DNA of 64,000 nt from Mediannikoviicoccus vaginalis (GCF_928097925.1 NZ_CAKMRI010000001.1:1488001-1552000); one strand, 5' to 3'; numbered from the stretch's first letter, positions 1 to 8,134 are shown. The notes: generated by a model not told the origin, from the letters alone. Made by a program: numbers and translations.

Positions 1-1
1 T

Positions 2-637
2 GATGCAAGACTAAGACTTGATGGAAAGGAAAAAATAGGCTGCATGAGAAACACCGACCAAGATAGAAAGACCTATCTTGTTGTAAAGAAGGACAAATTC
101 AAAGAAGTTGCTGACCTAAAGGGAAAGACAATTGGATTTGGTGCGATCGACTCACCTCAAGCAAGACTTATTCCTATCAACCACCTTCATAAAAAGGGTT
201 TGGAATTTGGAAAGGACTATGAAGAAAAGAGATTTGACATAGGAGTTGGCCTACACGGAGACCATGTTGGTGGTGAACTTGATAGCATGAAAGCCATGTT
301 AAATGACGAAGTTGATGCAACTTTCTGCTTAGACTTAAACTACGATGCATGGGTAGCTGATGGAACTATTGACAAAAACGCTGTTGAAGTTTTAGACAAG
401 ACTGACCACTTTGACCACTGCATATTCACTTTCAATCCAGAAGTTTCAGACGAAGACATAAAGGCCTTTGACGATATAATGTTCAAGATGGACTACAACA
501 AGGAAGAGGACAAAGAAATTATGGACCTTGAAGGACTTACTGAATGGCTTCCTGGTAGACGTGACGGATTTAAACAAATCACAGAAGCGAATGAATATTT
601 AGACAATTTTATAGAAGGCTTTAATAGTGGAAACTAA
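2..637 (+). CDS. ABC transporter substrate-binding protein, PhnD/SsuA-like (5' end outside window)
   Basis: The reading frame is open to the window edge, so the N-terminus and any signal peptide are missing; the first internal Met is at 44. The visible part (about 210 residues) resembles the type-2 periplasmic-binding fold of phosphonate/sulfonate/thiamine-precursor receptors. It has a KDKFKEVADLKGKTIGFG stretch, followed by SPQARLIP and a C-terminal lobe with many acidic residues. It would be an extracytoplasmic solute receptor. The following methyltransferase gene overlaps its end by 11 bases, so the two are co-transcribed, and the ligand may be a sulfur or methyl compound (inference). The exact substrate class is uncertain. 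Confidence 0.7.
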   Translation, partial: DARLRLDGKEKIGCMRNTDQDRKTYLVVKKDKFKEVADLKGKTIGFGAIDSPQARLIPINHLHKKGLEFGKDYEEKRFDIGVGLHGDHVGGELDSMKAMLNDEVDATFCLDLNYDAWVADGTIDKNAVEVLDKTDHFDHCIFTFNPEVSDEDIKAFDDIMFKMDYNKEEDKEIMDLEGLTEWLPGRRDGFKQITEANEYLDNFIEGFNSGN

Positions 638-1805
638 ATTATTTAAAACTGCTTTAATTGGATCTATGCCAAGGGGCAAGGAGATTTTGCTTGCCCGTAG
701 AAAGCTGTCTGCAAATTTAATTGATAAAGCTAGTTATGACAAGCTAATAGAAGAAAAGACTAGAGAAGTTATTAAACTGCAAGAAGACCTTGACATAGAC
801 ATTATTACAAGTGGTGAAATCGAAAGAGACAATTACGTTTCATTCATATCTGAAAAACTGGGAGGAGTTACCCAGATGAGCATGGCGGAGATGCTCGACT
901 ATGTAGATGACAAGAGGGAGTTTGAAAACATCTTGACCACATTGGATGTTCCCGCTTCTTCAATAAAGAACGCTATTTGTACTGGTAAATTGGAATATAA
1001 GGGAGATATAGTATTAAATGAATTAAAACTTTTAAAATCCCTTACTAATAGGCCGGTAAAAATAACTATGCCAGGTCCATACCTTGTTACTAGAAGTATG
1101 TGGCTACCAAATGTCAGCTCAAAATACTATGATAGCAAGGAGGAACTGGGAGAAGATGTAATTAGAATCTTCAAAGAAGAAATAAAAAATCTACAGGAAA
1201 TTGGAGTTGATGTAATCCAGTTTGACGAACCTGTTTTAACGGAAATTGTATTTACAGAAGGTAGACCGAGAACTTTTATGTGTGCATCTCTATCGCAAAG
1301 AAAGGATCCAACAGAGGAGTTGAAGTTTGCAACCCATCTTATAAAAGGCGTTATGGACGGAATTGACAGAGAAAAGTCCATTGCCTCAATGCATGTTTGC
1401 AGAGGTAACTGGAGTAAGAACGAAAGTATTTTACTAGAAGGACCATATACTCCACTTATAGAACTATTCGCAAATATTAATGCAGATTTACTTTCCCTTG
1501 AATTTTCGACACCGAGAGCTGGAGAGATAAAATCCCTTTTAAGTGACGATAGGATTAGGAACAAGGTTATTTTGGGACTTGGTGTAATCAATCCACGATT
1601 TGACGAAAAAGAAGATGAAGATGTGATATATAATAGGGCAAAAGAGGCTCTAGAATATATTGAACCAAAAAATCTTTGGTTAAATCCAGACTGTGGCTTT
1701 GCAACTTTCTCAAATAGACCGGTAAATGAATACGAAAATATCAAAAACAAATTACAATCCATGATAGATGCTCGTGACAGACTAAGGAAAGAATATGGAA
1801 GATAA
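627..1805 (+). CDS. MetE-type cobalamin-independent methionine synthase family protein
   Basis: The 392-residue protein corresponds to the C-terminal catalytic half of MetE (UROD/MetE-like barrel) and lacks the N-terminal duplicated barrel of full MetE (about 750 residues). Zinc-ligand candidates are present in order: H256 and C258 in MHVCRGNW, E292 in LEFSTPRAG, and C356 in NPDCGF. It probably transfers a methyl group to a thiol such as homocysteine, but the methyl donor of these short forms is not known from sequence. The start is GTG at 627, 11 bases inside the upstream transporter gene. Its own 3' end overlaps the next gene by 11 bases. Confidence 0.75.
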   Translation: METKLFKTALIGSMPRGKEILLARRKLSANLIDKASYDKLIEEKTREVIKLQEDLDIDIITSGEIERDNYVSFISEKLGGVTQMSMAEMLDYVDDKREFENILTTLDVPASSIKNAICTGKLEYKGDIVLNELKLLKSLTNRPVKITMPGPYLVTRSMWLPNVSSKYYDSKEELGEDVIRIFKEEIKNLQEIGVDVIQFDEPVLTEIVFTEGRPRTFMCASLSQRKDPTEELKFATHLIKGVMDGIDREKSIASMHVCRGNWSKNESILLEGPYTPLIELFANINADLLSLEFSTPRAGEIKSLLSDDRIRNKVILGLGVINPRFDEKEDEDVIYNRAKEALEYIEPKNLWLNPDCGFATFSNRPVNEYENIKNKLQSMIDARDRLRKEYGR

Positions 1806-2247
1806 TATTAATTTCTTTGAGAAAAACTATAGAGCAGTAGTTAAGAGTGACGATGTAAAGGTATATAACGAAAAGTCGCAACTTACCATAGACTCCGCAA
1901 TTTCATTTGACTCAGAGAAAGAAGAATTCACATCCATAGACTACTTTGTTTCAGCCATAGTATCTGAAATAATCCTTACTATGGAGAGAGTAGCAAAAAA
2001 ACGTGGAGAAATTCTTCAAGATATAGAAGCGAAAGTGAATTTAACTATAAAAAATCCAATGTATCTGCTTAATGTAATTGGATTTGAAGAAAGCGCTTTA
2101 ATAGAAAAGATAAATATAGATATCTATTTATTTTCGTTTTTAGAAGGCGAAGAATTAGAAGATTTTTTAAAAGAAGTTTTAGACAGGACATTAATCTACA
2201 ACTCCTTTAAAGAAAAAATTGAGGTTAATTTTAAAACTGTCTTATAG
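1795..2247 (+). CDS. OsmC-like protein without cysteines (putative)
   Basis: The 150-residue protein has an OsmC/Ohr-like pattern. A beta-rich first half is followed by a central helix ([19 protein letters not shown]), a beta strand (IEAKVNLTI) and a C-terminal helix-strand unit ending IEVNFKTVL. OsmC/Ohr peroxidases use two cysteines, one in the central helix and one near the C-terminus; this protein has no cysteine at all, so it cannot work as a thiol peroxidase. ATG overlaps the MetE-like stop by 11 bases, giving a tight three-gene unit. The family call rests on pattern only; a divergent unknown protein is the alternative. Confidence 0.5.
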   Translation: MEDNINFFEKNYRAVVKSDDVKVYNEKSQLTIDSAISFDSEKEEFTSIDYFVSAIVSEIILTMERVAKKRGEILQDIEAKVNLTIKNPMYLLNVIGFEESALIEKINIDIYLFSFLEGEELEDFLKEVLDRTLIYNSFKEKIEVNFKTVL

Positions 2248-2249
2248 GA

Positions 2250-2287
2250 CTGTTGGAGTGTATGAAAGTACGCTCCAGCAGTTTTTT
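2250..2287 (+). terminator. Rho-independent terminator after the MetE/OsmC-like operon
   Basis: Arms CTGTTGGAGTG (2250-2260) and CGCTCCAGCAG (2271-2281) form an 11-bp stem with G-U pairs, followed by TTTTTT. Confidence 0.85.
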
Positions 2288-2299
2288 ATTTATTTCCTT

Positions 2300-2329
2300 T
2301 TGTTTAAAATCTTATCATTTTGGTATAAA
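2300..2329 (+). promoter_or_regulatory. Candidate sigma-A promoter for msrAB
   Basis: TTGTTT (2300-2305) lies 18 bases before TATAAA (2324-2329), directly after the upstream terminator and 28 bases before the msrAB start codon. Confidence 0.5.
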
Positions 2330-2356
2330 TTTACTATAAACCTTAGAGGTGATAAG

Positions 2357-3430
2357 ATGAATAGACATAAAGTTTTTATAATTTTCATGATAGTTTTAGT
2401 TATTATTGGAGTTAAGTTTTATAAAAACAATTCGAATACAAATTCAAACAAGGGAAATACAGAAGGGACTGATATAGATATGAGTAATGTAAAAAATAGA
2501 AATGAAATCTACTTAGCCGGTGGATGCTTTTGGGGAGTGGAAGGATACTTCAAGAAAGTTCCAGGTGTTCTTGACACTTCCGTTGGATATGCAAATGGAA
2601 AAACCAAAGATACAACGTATAGAGAAGTAAAGGAAACCGACCACAGTGAGGCTGTTAAAATAATTTATGATGAAGACAGAGTTTCGTTGCAGGATCTATT
2701 GGAACATTATTTTAGAATAATTGACCCAACATCTGTAAACAAACAGGGCAATGACAGAGGAAGGCAATATAGAACTGGAATTTATTATACAAATCGAAAC
2801 GACAAACTCATTATTGATGAAATTATAAGACAAAAACAAGAGCTTTTCGATGAAAAAATTGCAGTTGAAGTTGAACCACTAAATAATTTTGTTCTCGGAG
2901 AGGACTATCATCAAGATTATTTAGATAAAAATCCGGGAGGATATTGCCATATTAATCTTGCACTGGCAGATGAGCCACTAGATACAAAGGGCAAAGTAAT
3001 AGAGAAGGAGCAAGAAAAATTAAAGAAAAAACTTACGGAAGAACAGTACCGAGTAACTCAAGAAGATAAAACGGAAAGGGCCTTTACTTCTGAATACGAC
3101 GACTTCTATGAAGAGGGAATCTATGTGGATGTAGTAAGTGGAGAGCCACTATTCTCATCAAGGGACAAGTATGACGCAGGCTGTGGATGGCCTTCATTTA
3201 CAAAGCCAATCGATTCAAATATAAATTACAAAAGCGACAACTCTTTTAACATGAGCAGGGTCGAAGTGAGAAGTAAAACTGGCGACTCACATCTTGGACA
3301 TGTGTTCAATGATGGTCCAAAGGACAAAGGCGGCGCAAGGTATTGTATAAATGGTGCGTCACTTAGATTTATTCCACTAAGCAAGATGGAAGAAGAAGGT
3401 TACGGCGACTATATTGATAAAGTAAAATAA
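2357..3430 (+). CDS. msrAB: Membrane-anchored MsrA-MsrB fusion (peptide methionine sulfoxide reductase)
   Basis: The 357-residue protein has an N-terminal signal anchor (residues 5-19). An MsrA domain carries the catalytic GCFWG (Cys57). A C-terminal MsrB domain carries GCGWPSF, HLGHVF and [11 protein letters not shown] (Cys330). It reduces both S- and R-methionine sulfoxide, here outside the membrane. The MsrB part lacks the two CxxC zinc pairs of zinc-type MsrB, like the zinc-free fusion enzymes. The start was placed at ATG 2357 after GAGGTGAT; longer in-frame readings run back through the terminator. The gene is monocistronic with its own terminator. Confidence 0.92.
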   Translation: MNRHKVFIIFMIVLVIIGVKFYKNNSNTNSNKGNTEGTDIDMSNVKNRNEIYLAGGCFWGVEGYFKKVPGVLDTSVGYANGKTKDTTYREVKETDHSEAVKIIYDEDRVSLQDLLEHYFRIIDPTSVNKQGNDRGRQYRTGIYYTNRNDKLIIDEIIRQKQELFDEKIAVEVEPLNNFVLGEDYHQDYLDKNPGGYCHINLALADEPLDTKGKVIEKEQEKLKKKLTEEQYRVTQEDKTERAFTSEYDDFYEEGIYVDVVSGEPLFSSRDKYDAGCGWPSFTKPIDSNINYKSDNSFNMSRVEVRSKTGDSHLGHVFNDGPKDKGGARYCINGASLRFIPLSKMEEEGYGDYIDKVK

Positions 3431-3435
3431 TTAAG

Positions 3436-3461
3436 AGGGAGACGAAGGTCTTCCTTTTTTT
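3436..3461 (+). terminator. Terminator after msrAB
   Basis: AGGGAGAC (3436-3443) pairs with GTCTTCCT (3448-3455) around a GAAG loop, followed by TTTTTT. Confidence 0.8.
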
Positions 3462-3768
3462 GTGATTTTTTTTAATTTCTAATTGATAATGGGTGTGAAA
3501 TTTTTAAAATTTTAATGGAAATTTTATGATTCAAAAAATGAAAAATAAAATTTAGATTTTGGAATGATTTTAATTATAAAAAATATTCCTGAATTATCTA
3601 AAAGCTTCGGTTAAGTTCGATTAACAAGAAACAAATGGCTAAATTTAAAGGTTTAAGTGGAGTTTAAGTAAAATAAAAACTTTAATTCATAGCTAGCTGA
3701 TAGGTATTATCAAAGATGGCTTAATTTCAATGTTTAAGCATGGTTAACAAAAATATTATAAAAAACAT
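3462..3768. other. AT-rich intergenic stretch, no gene seen
   Basis: About 300 bases of AT-rich sequence with no convincing ORF, hairpin or promoter before the zinT promoter. Several TTTAAG-like words recur (around 3645-3665 and 3730) but form no clear repeat. Confidence 0.6.
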
Positions 3769-3797
3769 TTGCATTAAAGCAAAAATGGTGCTACAAT
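3769..3797 (+). promoter_or_regulatory. Promoter of the zinT-znu operon
   Basis: TTGCAT (3769-3774) and TACAAT (3792-3797) are separated by exactly 17 bases. Transcription would start near 3804, leaving a leader of about 158 bases. Confidence 0.7.
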
Positions 3798-3808
3798 TGT
3801 CAATGAGA

Positions 3809-3823
3809 TGATAATCAATATCA
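3809..3823 (+). promoter_or_regulatory. Fur-family (Zur/Fur-like) operator
   Basis: TGATAAT-C-AATATCA matches the classical 7-1-7 Fur-family box TGATAATnATTATCA with a single mismatch. It sits just downstream of the predicted start site, where a bound repressor would block transcription. The controlled genes are for zinc uptake, so a Zur-type repressor is the natural inference. Confidence 0.65.
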
Positions 3824-3850
3824 ATCCCAAATCAGATTGTCATTATTAAT

Positions 3851-3942
3851 CCTTGCCATCTGTAGCAAATGGATTTTACATATTAAAATTCATAAAAGTA
3901 ATTAACTTACCCCCTATAAGTTTGGTGCTATGGATGGCGAGG
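3851..3942 (+). ncRNA. Candidate structured leader RNA (three-way junction) upstream of zinT
   Basis: Three helices nest in the 5' leader. P1 is a 16-bp stem of 3851-3866 with 3927-3942, including three G-U pairs. P2 is 3870-3878 with 3884-3892 (loop CATAT). P3 is 3904-3909 with 3917-3922 (loop CCCCCTA). P1 ends nine bases before the AGGAGG of zinT (3951-3956). The P3 loop is complementary to that AGGAGG except for one A-C mismatch. I do not recognise a known riboswitch consensus. Folding was done by eye, so a regulatory role is inference. Confidence 0.5.
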
Positions 3943-3961
3943 ACAAATTTAGGAGGAAAAA

Positions 3962-4615
3962 ATGAAAAATAGTTTTAAAATTCTTTTGGCATTTGCCATA
4001 GTTGGAATGTTTGCTTTTACAGGTTGTGAAAAGAGTGGAGACAAAGACAGCACCACTGCCGGTAATGTAACCACTGAAGAAAGTGCTGGTCACGACCACG
4101 ACCATGATCACGACCACGACCATGATGATGAGGAAGAAGCTTCTCTTTCTGACTGGGAGGGCGAATGGAATAGTATAGCTACTTATGCTGATGACGAAAA
4201 AGTTCAAGGAGCATACAAGGAAGTGGCTGAAAGAGATAAGATTACTGAAGAGGAAGCAAAGCAAAACTTTGCAGAACATGTGAAAGTAGAATTTGGTGCA
4301 GTTAAGATTGAAGATGGAAAGATTACTTTCTATGACGCTCCAAATGGAAATGAAATTGACAGTTCAAATTTTGAATATGTTGACAAACATCCAATGGAAC
4401 ATGGTGGAAAGACTTACTACTGGTACGAATTCAAATCAGATGGAAAGTTTGAACATGTTTTATTAATGCCTGTTCATGGTGAAGAGACTATGCCTCACTT
4501 CCACTTAAGAACAGGAAGTGACGTTGAAAGTATGTTAGGAATGGATGACTGGTATCCTACTTTCGTTAGCCCAACAGTAACTCTTGACCAAGTTTATGAG
4601 GAGATAGCTGAATAA
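3962..4615 (+). CDS. zinT: ZinT-family zinc-binding lipoprotein with His-Asp repeat
   Basis: The 217-residue lipoprotein has signal peptide residues 1-20 with lipobox FTGC (Cys21). A histidine-aspartate tract (HDHDHDHDHDHD) at about residues 44-55 leads into a ZinT/YodA lipocalin-like domain (SDWEGEWNSIATY, then MPHFHLRTG). ZinT proteins capture zinc outside the membrane and hand it to the ZnuABC importer. In streptococcal AdcA the ZinT domain is fused to the receptor; here it is a separate first gene 22 bases ahead of znuA. It starts at ATG after AGGAGG. Confidence 0.88.
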   Translation: MKNSFKILLAFAIVGMFAFTGCEKSGDKDSTTAGNVTTEESAGHDHDHDHDHDHDDEEEASLSDWEGEWNSIATYADDEKVQGAYKEVAERDKITEEEAKQNFAEHVKVEFGAVKIEDGKITFYDAPNGNEIDSSNFEYVDKHPMEHGGKTYYWYEFKSDGKFEHVLLMPVHGEETMPHFHLRTGSDVESMLGMDDWYPTFVSPTVTLDQVYEEIAE

Positions 4616-4637
4616 AAATTTTAGTTAAGGAGGTAGT

Positions 4638-5933
4638 ATGAAAAAGAAAATAATTTCATTGTTTTTAATTTTACTGAGCCTTCTTACCTTTACGGGCTGT
4701 AAGACAAGTGGAAAGGATAAAGAAAAACCAATAGTCTACACTTCTTTTTATCCGGTTTACAGCCTTGCAAAAGAGGTTTTTGGAGATACGGTGGATCTTA
4801 GGATATTTATGCCACTAAGTCAAGATCCACATCTCTGGGAACCATCTCCGAAAAAGATGAAAGAGCTTGCACAGGCGGACCTTTTAATTATTAATGGTGC
4901 AAACCTTGAAAAGTGGGCGGACAAAATTCCACAGCTCTTACCGGATCTTGAAATCTTAGACCTTGCGGGAGGAGTCAATCTTATTTCATATAAGGGAGCC
5001 GCTGCCATAGGAGACTTTCAATATTTGGCAAAAGCTGATTTAACTAAGCAAGAATATAAAATAGAATTTGGTCACACACATGAAAAGAGCCTTAGGATGG
5101 CTTTTGTACCTTACGATGAAAATTTTTCGGAAAAGGAAATGATTAAAATAGGACGAGAGATTATGGAGTCAGAGGGTGAAGTGGTAGCTCAAGAGGATGT
5201 TATCAAGGTGGAAAAAAATAAGGTCTATGCCCTTGAGATGGGCCATGAGTCGGGAGAGATTTTCTTTAAACTTCCCAAGGCGGGCAAGTGGTTAATCTAC
5301 ACCGACAGAGTTTCATCGGACATGTTGTCCTATGAGTTTTATGACTCGAAGGAACAAAAATTAAAGCTTGAAACCCTAAGAGATAAATCTACAACCTCTG
5401 AGGACAAGATAACTTACGATCCTCACACTTGGATGAGCATAAGAAATGCAAAGCGATTTGTAAATGATATGGAATATGTGGCAAGTAGAAAATTTCCAAA
5501 GTATCAAAAGGTATATAGAAAAAATGCGTCCAAGTTAGTGCAAGAATTAACTACCTTAGATTATAAATATAGAGAACTTTTCGACAATGTGGATAGAAAA
5601 GAGTTTATTGTAAGCCACTATGCATTTGCATATTTGGCAAAAGACTTCTCCCTAGTCCAATATCCTCTACAAAGTTTAACCAGTATGGAAGCGCCAAGCA
5701 TAAAAAAGATAGTAAGGGTAATAAACGAATCGAAAAACAAAGGCATTAAGACTATATTTTATGAATATGGAATGGCAACAAATGGTGCTGACATAATAGC
5801 AGAGGAGATAGGCGCAGATCTTAGAGGCCTAATATCCATGGAATATTTAAATAGGGATATGGAGAAAGTTGGAGACAGGTATATAGATTTTATTGAGTAC
5901 AACTTGAAGTCCATATATGAGTCTTTGAGGTGA
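4638..5933 (+). CDS. znuA: Zinc ABC transporter substrate-binding lipoprotein (ZnuA/AdcA-like) with inserted domain
   Basis: The 431-residue cluster 9 metal receptor has a lipobox TFTGC (Cys21), a first metal motif DPHLW (H65), a second DPHTW at about 261-265 and a C-terminal lobe with FYEYGMATNGADIIAEEIGAD. The usual zinc receptor is about 300 residues with a short His-rich loop. Here about 135 residues (roughly 120-258) lie between the lobes, including FGHTH, MGHESGEIFFKLP and a beta-rich stretch. The insert may be a metal-handling or beta-sandwich domain; its function is unknown. AGGAGG precedes ATG. The znuC gene follows after 4 bases. Confidence 0.85.
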   Translation: MKKKIISLFLILLSLLTFTGCKTSGKDKEKPIVYTSFYPVYSLAKEVFGDTVDLRIFMPLSQDPHLWEPSPKKMKELAQADLLIINGANLEKWADKIPQLLPDLEILDLAGGVNLISYKGAAAIGDFQYLAKADLTKQEYKIEFGHTHEKSLRMAFVPYDENFSEKEMIKIGREIMESEGEVVAQEDVIKVEKNKVYALEMGHESGEIFFKLPKAGKWLIYTDRVSSDMLSYEFYDSKEQKLKLETLRDKSTTSEDKITYDPHTWMSIRNAKRFVNDMEYVASRKFPKYQKVYRKNASKLVQELTTLDYKYRELFDNVDRKEFIVSHYAFAYLAKDFSLVQYPLQSLTSMEAPSIKKIVRVINESKNKGIKTIFYEYGMATNGADIIAEEIGADLRGLISMEYLNRDMEKVGDRYIDFIEYNLKSIYESLR

Positions 5934-5937
5934 GAAG

Positions 5938-6603
5938 ATGAAAGCAATAGAAGTTAAAAATTTGGATTTTAGCTATGGAGAAAATAAAGTTTTAAAAGAC
6001 ATTAACTTTACTGCAAATGTGGGAGATGTAATTGTAATCACAGGAGAAAATGGCTGTGGCAAGTCCACCCTTATAAAGGTGATGACTGGAGAGAACACTC
6101 CCGACAGAGGAGAAGTTAATATTTTAGAAGAACCCATAGATAATAAAAATATAAAAAAAATAGGATATGTACCCCAAAGTCAAGGAGATAACTTTATAGC
6201 ATTTCCCCTGACATCAAAGGAACTTGTAGTATTACAGGCCTATGATGAGTTTGGATTTATAAAGATACCAAGCAGAAAGCTTTATAAAAAGGCGGAGGAA
6301 TTATTAAAGACACTTGGACTTGAGGAATATATAAACACTCCCGTATCAGAACTATCGGGAGGGCTTAGACAGAGAGTGATGATTGCAAGAGCTCTTATGA
6401 ACGAGCCATCTATTTTGATTTTCGACGAGCCAACAGCTGGTGTTGACGAAGATTCAAAAAAATATTTGGCGGAAATTCTAAAGAAGCTCAACGACAAACA
6501 TGGTAGCACAATTATCCTTGTAACCCACGAATTAAGTTGGATTAAGGACAATATAAACACTCCTCATATATACAAAATAAGTCAAGGAGGGATATCATGT
6601 TAG
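5938..6603 (+). CDS. znuC: Zinc ABC transporter ATP-binding protein
   Basis: The 221-residue ABC ATPase has Walker A GENGCGKST (about residues 38-46), signature LSGGLRQR, Walker B ILIFDEP and the switch histidine in LVTHE. It powers the zinc importer from the cytoplasmic face. It starts 4 bases after znuA and overlaps znuB by 7 bases, so coupled translation is likely. The metal is assigned from the zinT and znuA neighbours; manganese transporters use very similar ATPases. Confidence 0.88.
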   Translation: MKAIEVKNLDFSYGENKVLKDINFTANVGDVIVITGENGCGKSTLIKVMTGENTPDRGEVNILEEPIDNKNIKKIGYVPQSQGDNFIAFPLTSKELVVLQAYDEFGFIKIPSRKLYKKAEELLKTLGLEEYINTPVSELSGGLRQRVMIARALMNEPSILIFDEPTAGVDEDSKKYLAEILKKLNDKHGSTIILVTHELSWIKDNINTPHIYKISQGGISC

Positions 6604-7436
6604 CCTTTAAATTTATGCAGCGTACATTAATTGTTTCAATGATGATATCTATAATGATACCTTTAATTGGAATTGTACTTGTAAATAGAAAGACTTCAAT
6701 GATTGGAGATGCACTGTCCCACGTTTCCTTGGCGGGAGTTGCCGCTGGACTGATACTAAGCATCAATCCACTTATCGGAGGAGTAATAGCATGTATAATA
6801 GGTGCCTTTGGAATTGAAGGCATTAGAAAAAAGTTTCCCCACTATGGAGACATGGCAACAGGAATGATAACGGCTGTTGGACTTGGTATTGCGGCGGTGC
6901 TTTCCGACTTTGCGCCGGGAGGTAATAGCTTCGAAGCCTATTTATTTGGAAGTATCGTGTCCATATCAAAGCTGGACCTAATACTTATTTCGATAACATT
7001 CTTATTGGTGGTGACTATGTCCATAATGTTTTACGGTGGTTTATTAAACATCTGTATCAGTCCAAACCTTGCAAGACTTGCAGGAGTGAATACGAAATTC
7101 ATAAATGGACTATTTACTTTTCTAGCCTCCATCACCGTAGCATTGTCATCAAAAGTAATAGGAGCTTTGATGGTTACTTCATTAATAGTGCTTCCAGTAG
7201 CAAACGCATTAATGGTTAGTAAAAGTTATAAAGAAACCTATATTTACACCATACTATTCGGAATACTTCATACAATGTCGGGAGTTTTATTCTCCTACTA
7301 CTTTGACGTAAAACCCGGAGGAGCCATAGTGGTGTTTGCAGGACTAGGACTTTCTATAACATTTATTATTACAAAATTAAGAGAAAGAGCATTAAAGAAA
7401 AATAAAGTAATATTAAGAGAACAACCGGAGAATTAA
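6597..7436 (+). CDS. znuB: Zinc ABC transporter permease
   Basis: The 279-residue polytopic protein of the ABC-3 family begins at a hydrophobic segment after LAFKFMQRTLIVSMM. It has the family pattern RKTSMIGDALSHVSLAGVA near residues 30-48 and about eight hydrophobic segments, and ends in a basic tail. It forms the membrane channel of ZnuABC. ATG lies inside the end of znuC behind AAGGAGGG. It is the last gene of the operon. Confidence 0.88.
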   Translation: MLAFKFMQRTLIVSMMISIMIPLIGIVLVNRKTSMIGDALSHVSLAGVAAGLILSINPLIGGVIACIIGAFGIEGIRKKFPHYGDMATGMITAVGLGIAAVLSDFAPGGNSFEAYLFGSIVSISKLDLILISITFLLVVTMSIMFYGGLLNICISPNLARLAGVNTKFINGLFTFLASITVALSSKVIGALMVTSLIVLPVANALMVSKSYKETYIYTILFGILHTMSGVLFSYYFDVKPGGAIVVFAGLGLSITFIITKLRERALKKNKVILREQPEN

Positions 7437-7439
7437 TAT

Positions 7440-7465
7440 AACCCTCATCCCAATGGATGGGGGTT
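7440..7465 (+). terminator. Hairpin after znuB (possible weak terminator)
   Basis: AACCCTCATCC (7440-7450) pairs with GGATGGGGGTT (7455-7465) around CAAT, but the following GTTGCTATAG has no T-tract. It may act as a 3' stability hairpin instead. Confidence 0.45.
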
Positions 7466-7466
7466 G

Positions 7467-7495
7467 TTGCTATAGTTAAAATATTATGGTATTCT
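7467..7495 (+). promoter_or_regulatory. Promoter of the queT operon
   Basis: TTGCTA (7467-7472), a 17-base spacer and TATTCT (7490-7495) place the start near 7502, right at the 5' edge of the riboswitch. Confidence 0.6.
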
Positions 7496-7501
7496 AGACT
7501 A

Positions 7502-7540
7502 TGAAGTGTTTACTTGGCACCCACTTAAAAAATCAAGATG
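7502..7540 (+). ncRNA. preQ1-I riboswitch aptamer
   Basis: A small H-type pseudoknot: P1 is AAGTG (7504-7508) with CACTT (7522-7526), and the loop is TTTACTTGGCACC. An A-rich tail AAAAAATCAAG lets CTTG of the loop pair with CAAG (7534-7537). This matches the class I preQ1 layout (short stem, C-containing loop ending CACC, A-rich tail) and precedes queT, its usual target. Confidence 0.8.
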
Positions 7541-7552
7541 TGATGGATATCT

Positions 7553-7584
7553 GTCTCGTCTTTTGGCGAGACTTTTTTTATTTT
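7553..7584 (+). terminator. Riboswitch-controlled intrinsic terminator
   Basis: GTCTCGTC (7553-7560) pairs with GGCGAGAC (7565-7572) around TTTT, followed by TTTTTTTATTTT. It lies 13 bases after the preQ1 aptamer. It is flanked by a perfect repeat GGATATCT (7545-7552) / AGATATCC (7585-7592) that could extend or compete with the stem. Confidence 0.8.
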
Positions 7585-7633
7585 AGATATCCGTGGTGTC
7601 ATAAAACATAAATATTTTTTAAGGAGATGTTTT

Positions 7634-8134
7634 ATGAACAAAAAATTTAATCAAAAATTCTTAGTTAGACAGGGAATCGTTGCGGCGCTTTACGCAGTGC
7701 TAACACTGGCATTCCCAAACCTTGCCTATGGACCATTACAGTTTAGGGCATCAGAAGCAATGACTCTACTTGCATTCTTTAACCCAGAGTACATTTGGGG
7801 ACTTACTCTTGGATGCTTTATTGCAAATATTTTCAGTCCATATATACTGGATATAATTGTAGGAACATTTGCATCCTTCATAGCAGTTTACTTTATGAGT
7901 AAGTGCAAGAATATTTTTGTGGCGTCTATTATACCGGCCATAGCAAATATTTTAATCGGAGTACAAATCTACTTTGTAACAAAGGGAGAGGCGGCGTTCT
8001 TTTTAACAACAGGACAAATAATGCTTTCTGAGATAATTATTGTTACAATAATAGGAGTACCACTATTTAAACTACTTACAAAAAACAAAGAGTTCGTAAA
8101 TATTCTAGACCTAGATAAGAGGGGACTCGTTTAA
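7634..8134 (+). CDS. queT: QueT-family queuosine-precursor transporter (ECF S component)
   Basis: The 166-residue integral membrane protein has about five hydrophobic segments and the QueT pattern LAYGPLQFRASEAM near residues 30-43. QueT proteins are substrate-binding subunits of energy-coupling-factor importers for queuosine precursors such as preQ1 or queuine. The preQ1 riboswitch upstream supports this independently. ECF energising subunits are not in the window. AAGGAGATG precedes the ATG. The next gene starts 11 bases later. Confidence 0.9.
   Translation: MNKKFNQKFLVRQGIVAALYAVLTLAFPNLAYGPLQFRASEAMTLLAFFNPEYIWGLTLGCFIANIFSPYILDIIVGTFASFIAVYFMSKCKNIFVASIIPAIANILIGVQIYFVTKGEAAFFLTTGQIMLSEIIIVTIIGVPLFKLLTKNKEFVNILDLDKRGLV

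Noticed and set aside
1127-1762. 211-codon minus-strand frame opposite the MetE-like gene
   Set aside because: Low-complexity Ser-rich translation, antisense to a gene with clear zinc ligands.
3914-4279. Minus-strand frame opposite zinT
   Set aside because: The His-Asp repeat makes an open antisense frame by composition; no ribosome site or promoter, and the plus-strand gene is certain.
7440-7465. Strong terminator after znuB
   Set aside because: The stem is good but no T-tract follows, so it is listed only as a weak hairpin.
7502-7540. preQ1-II riboswitch
   Set aside because: The compact stem plus A-rich tail and CTTG/CAAG pseudoknot fit class I; the larger class II layout is not seen.
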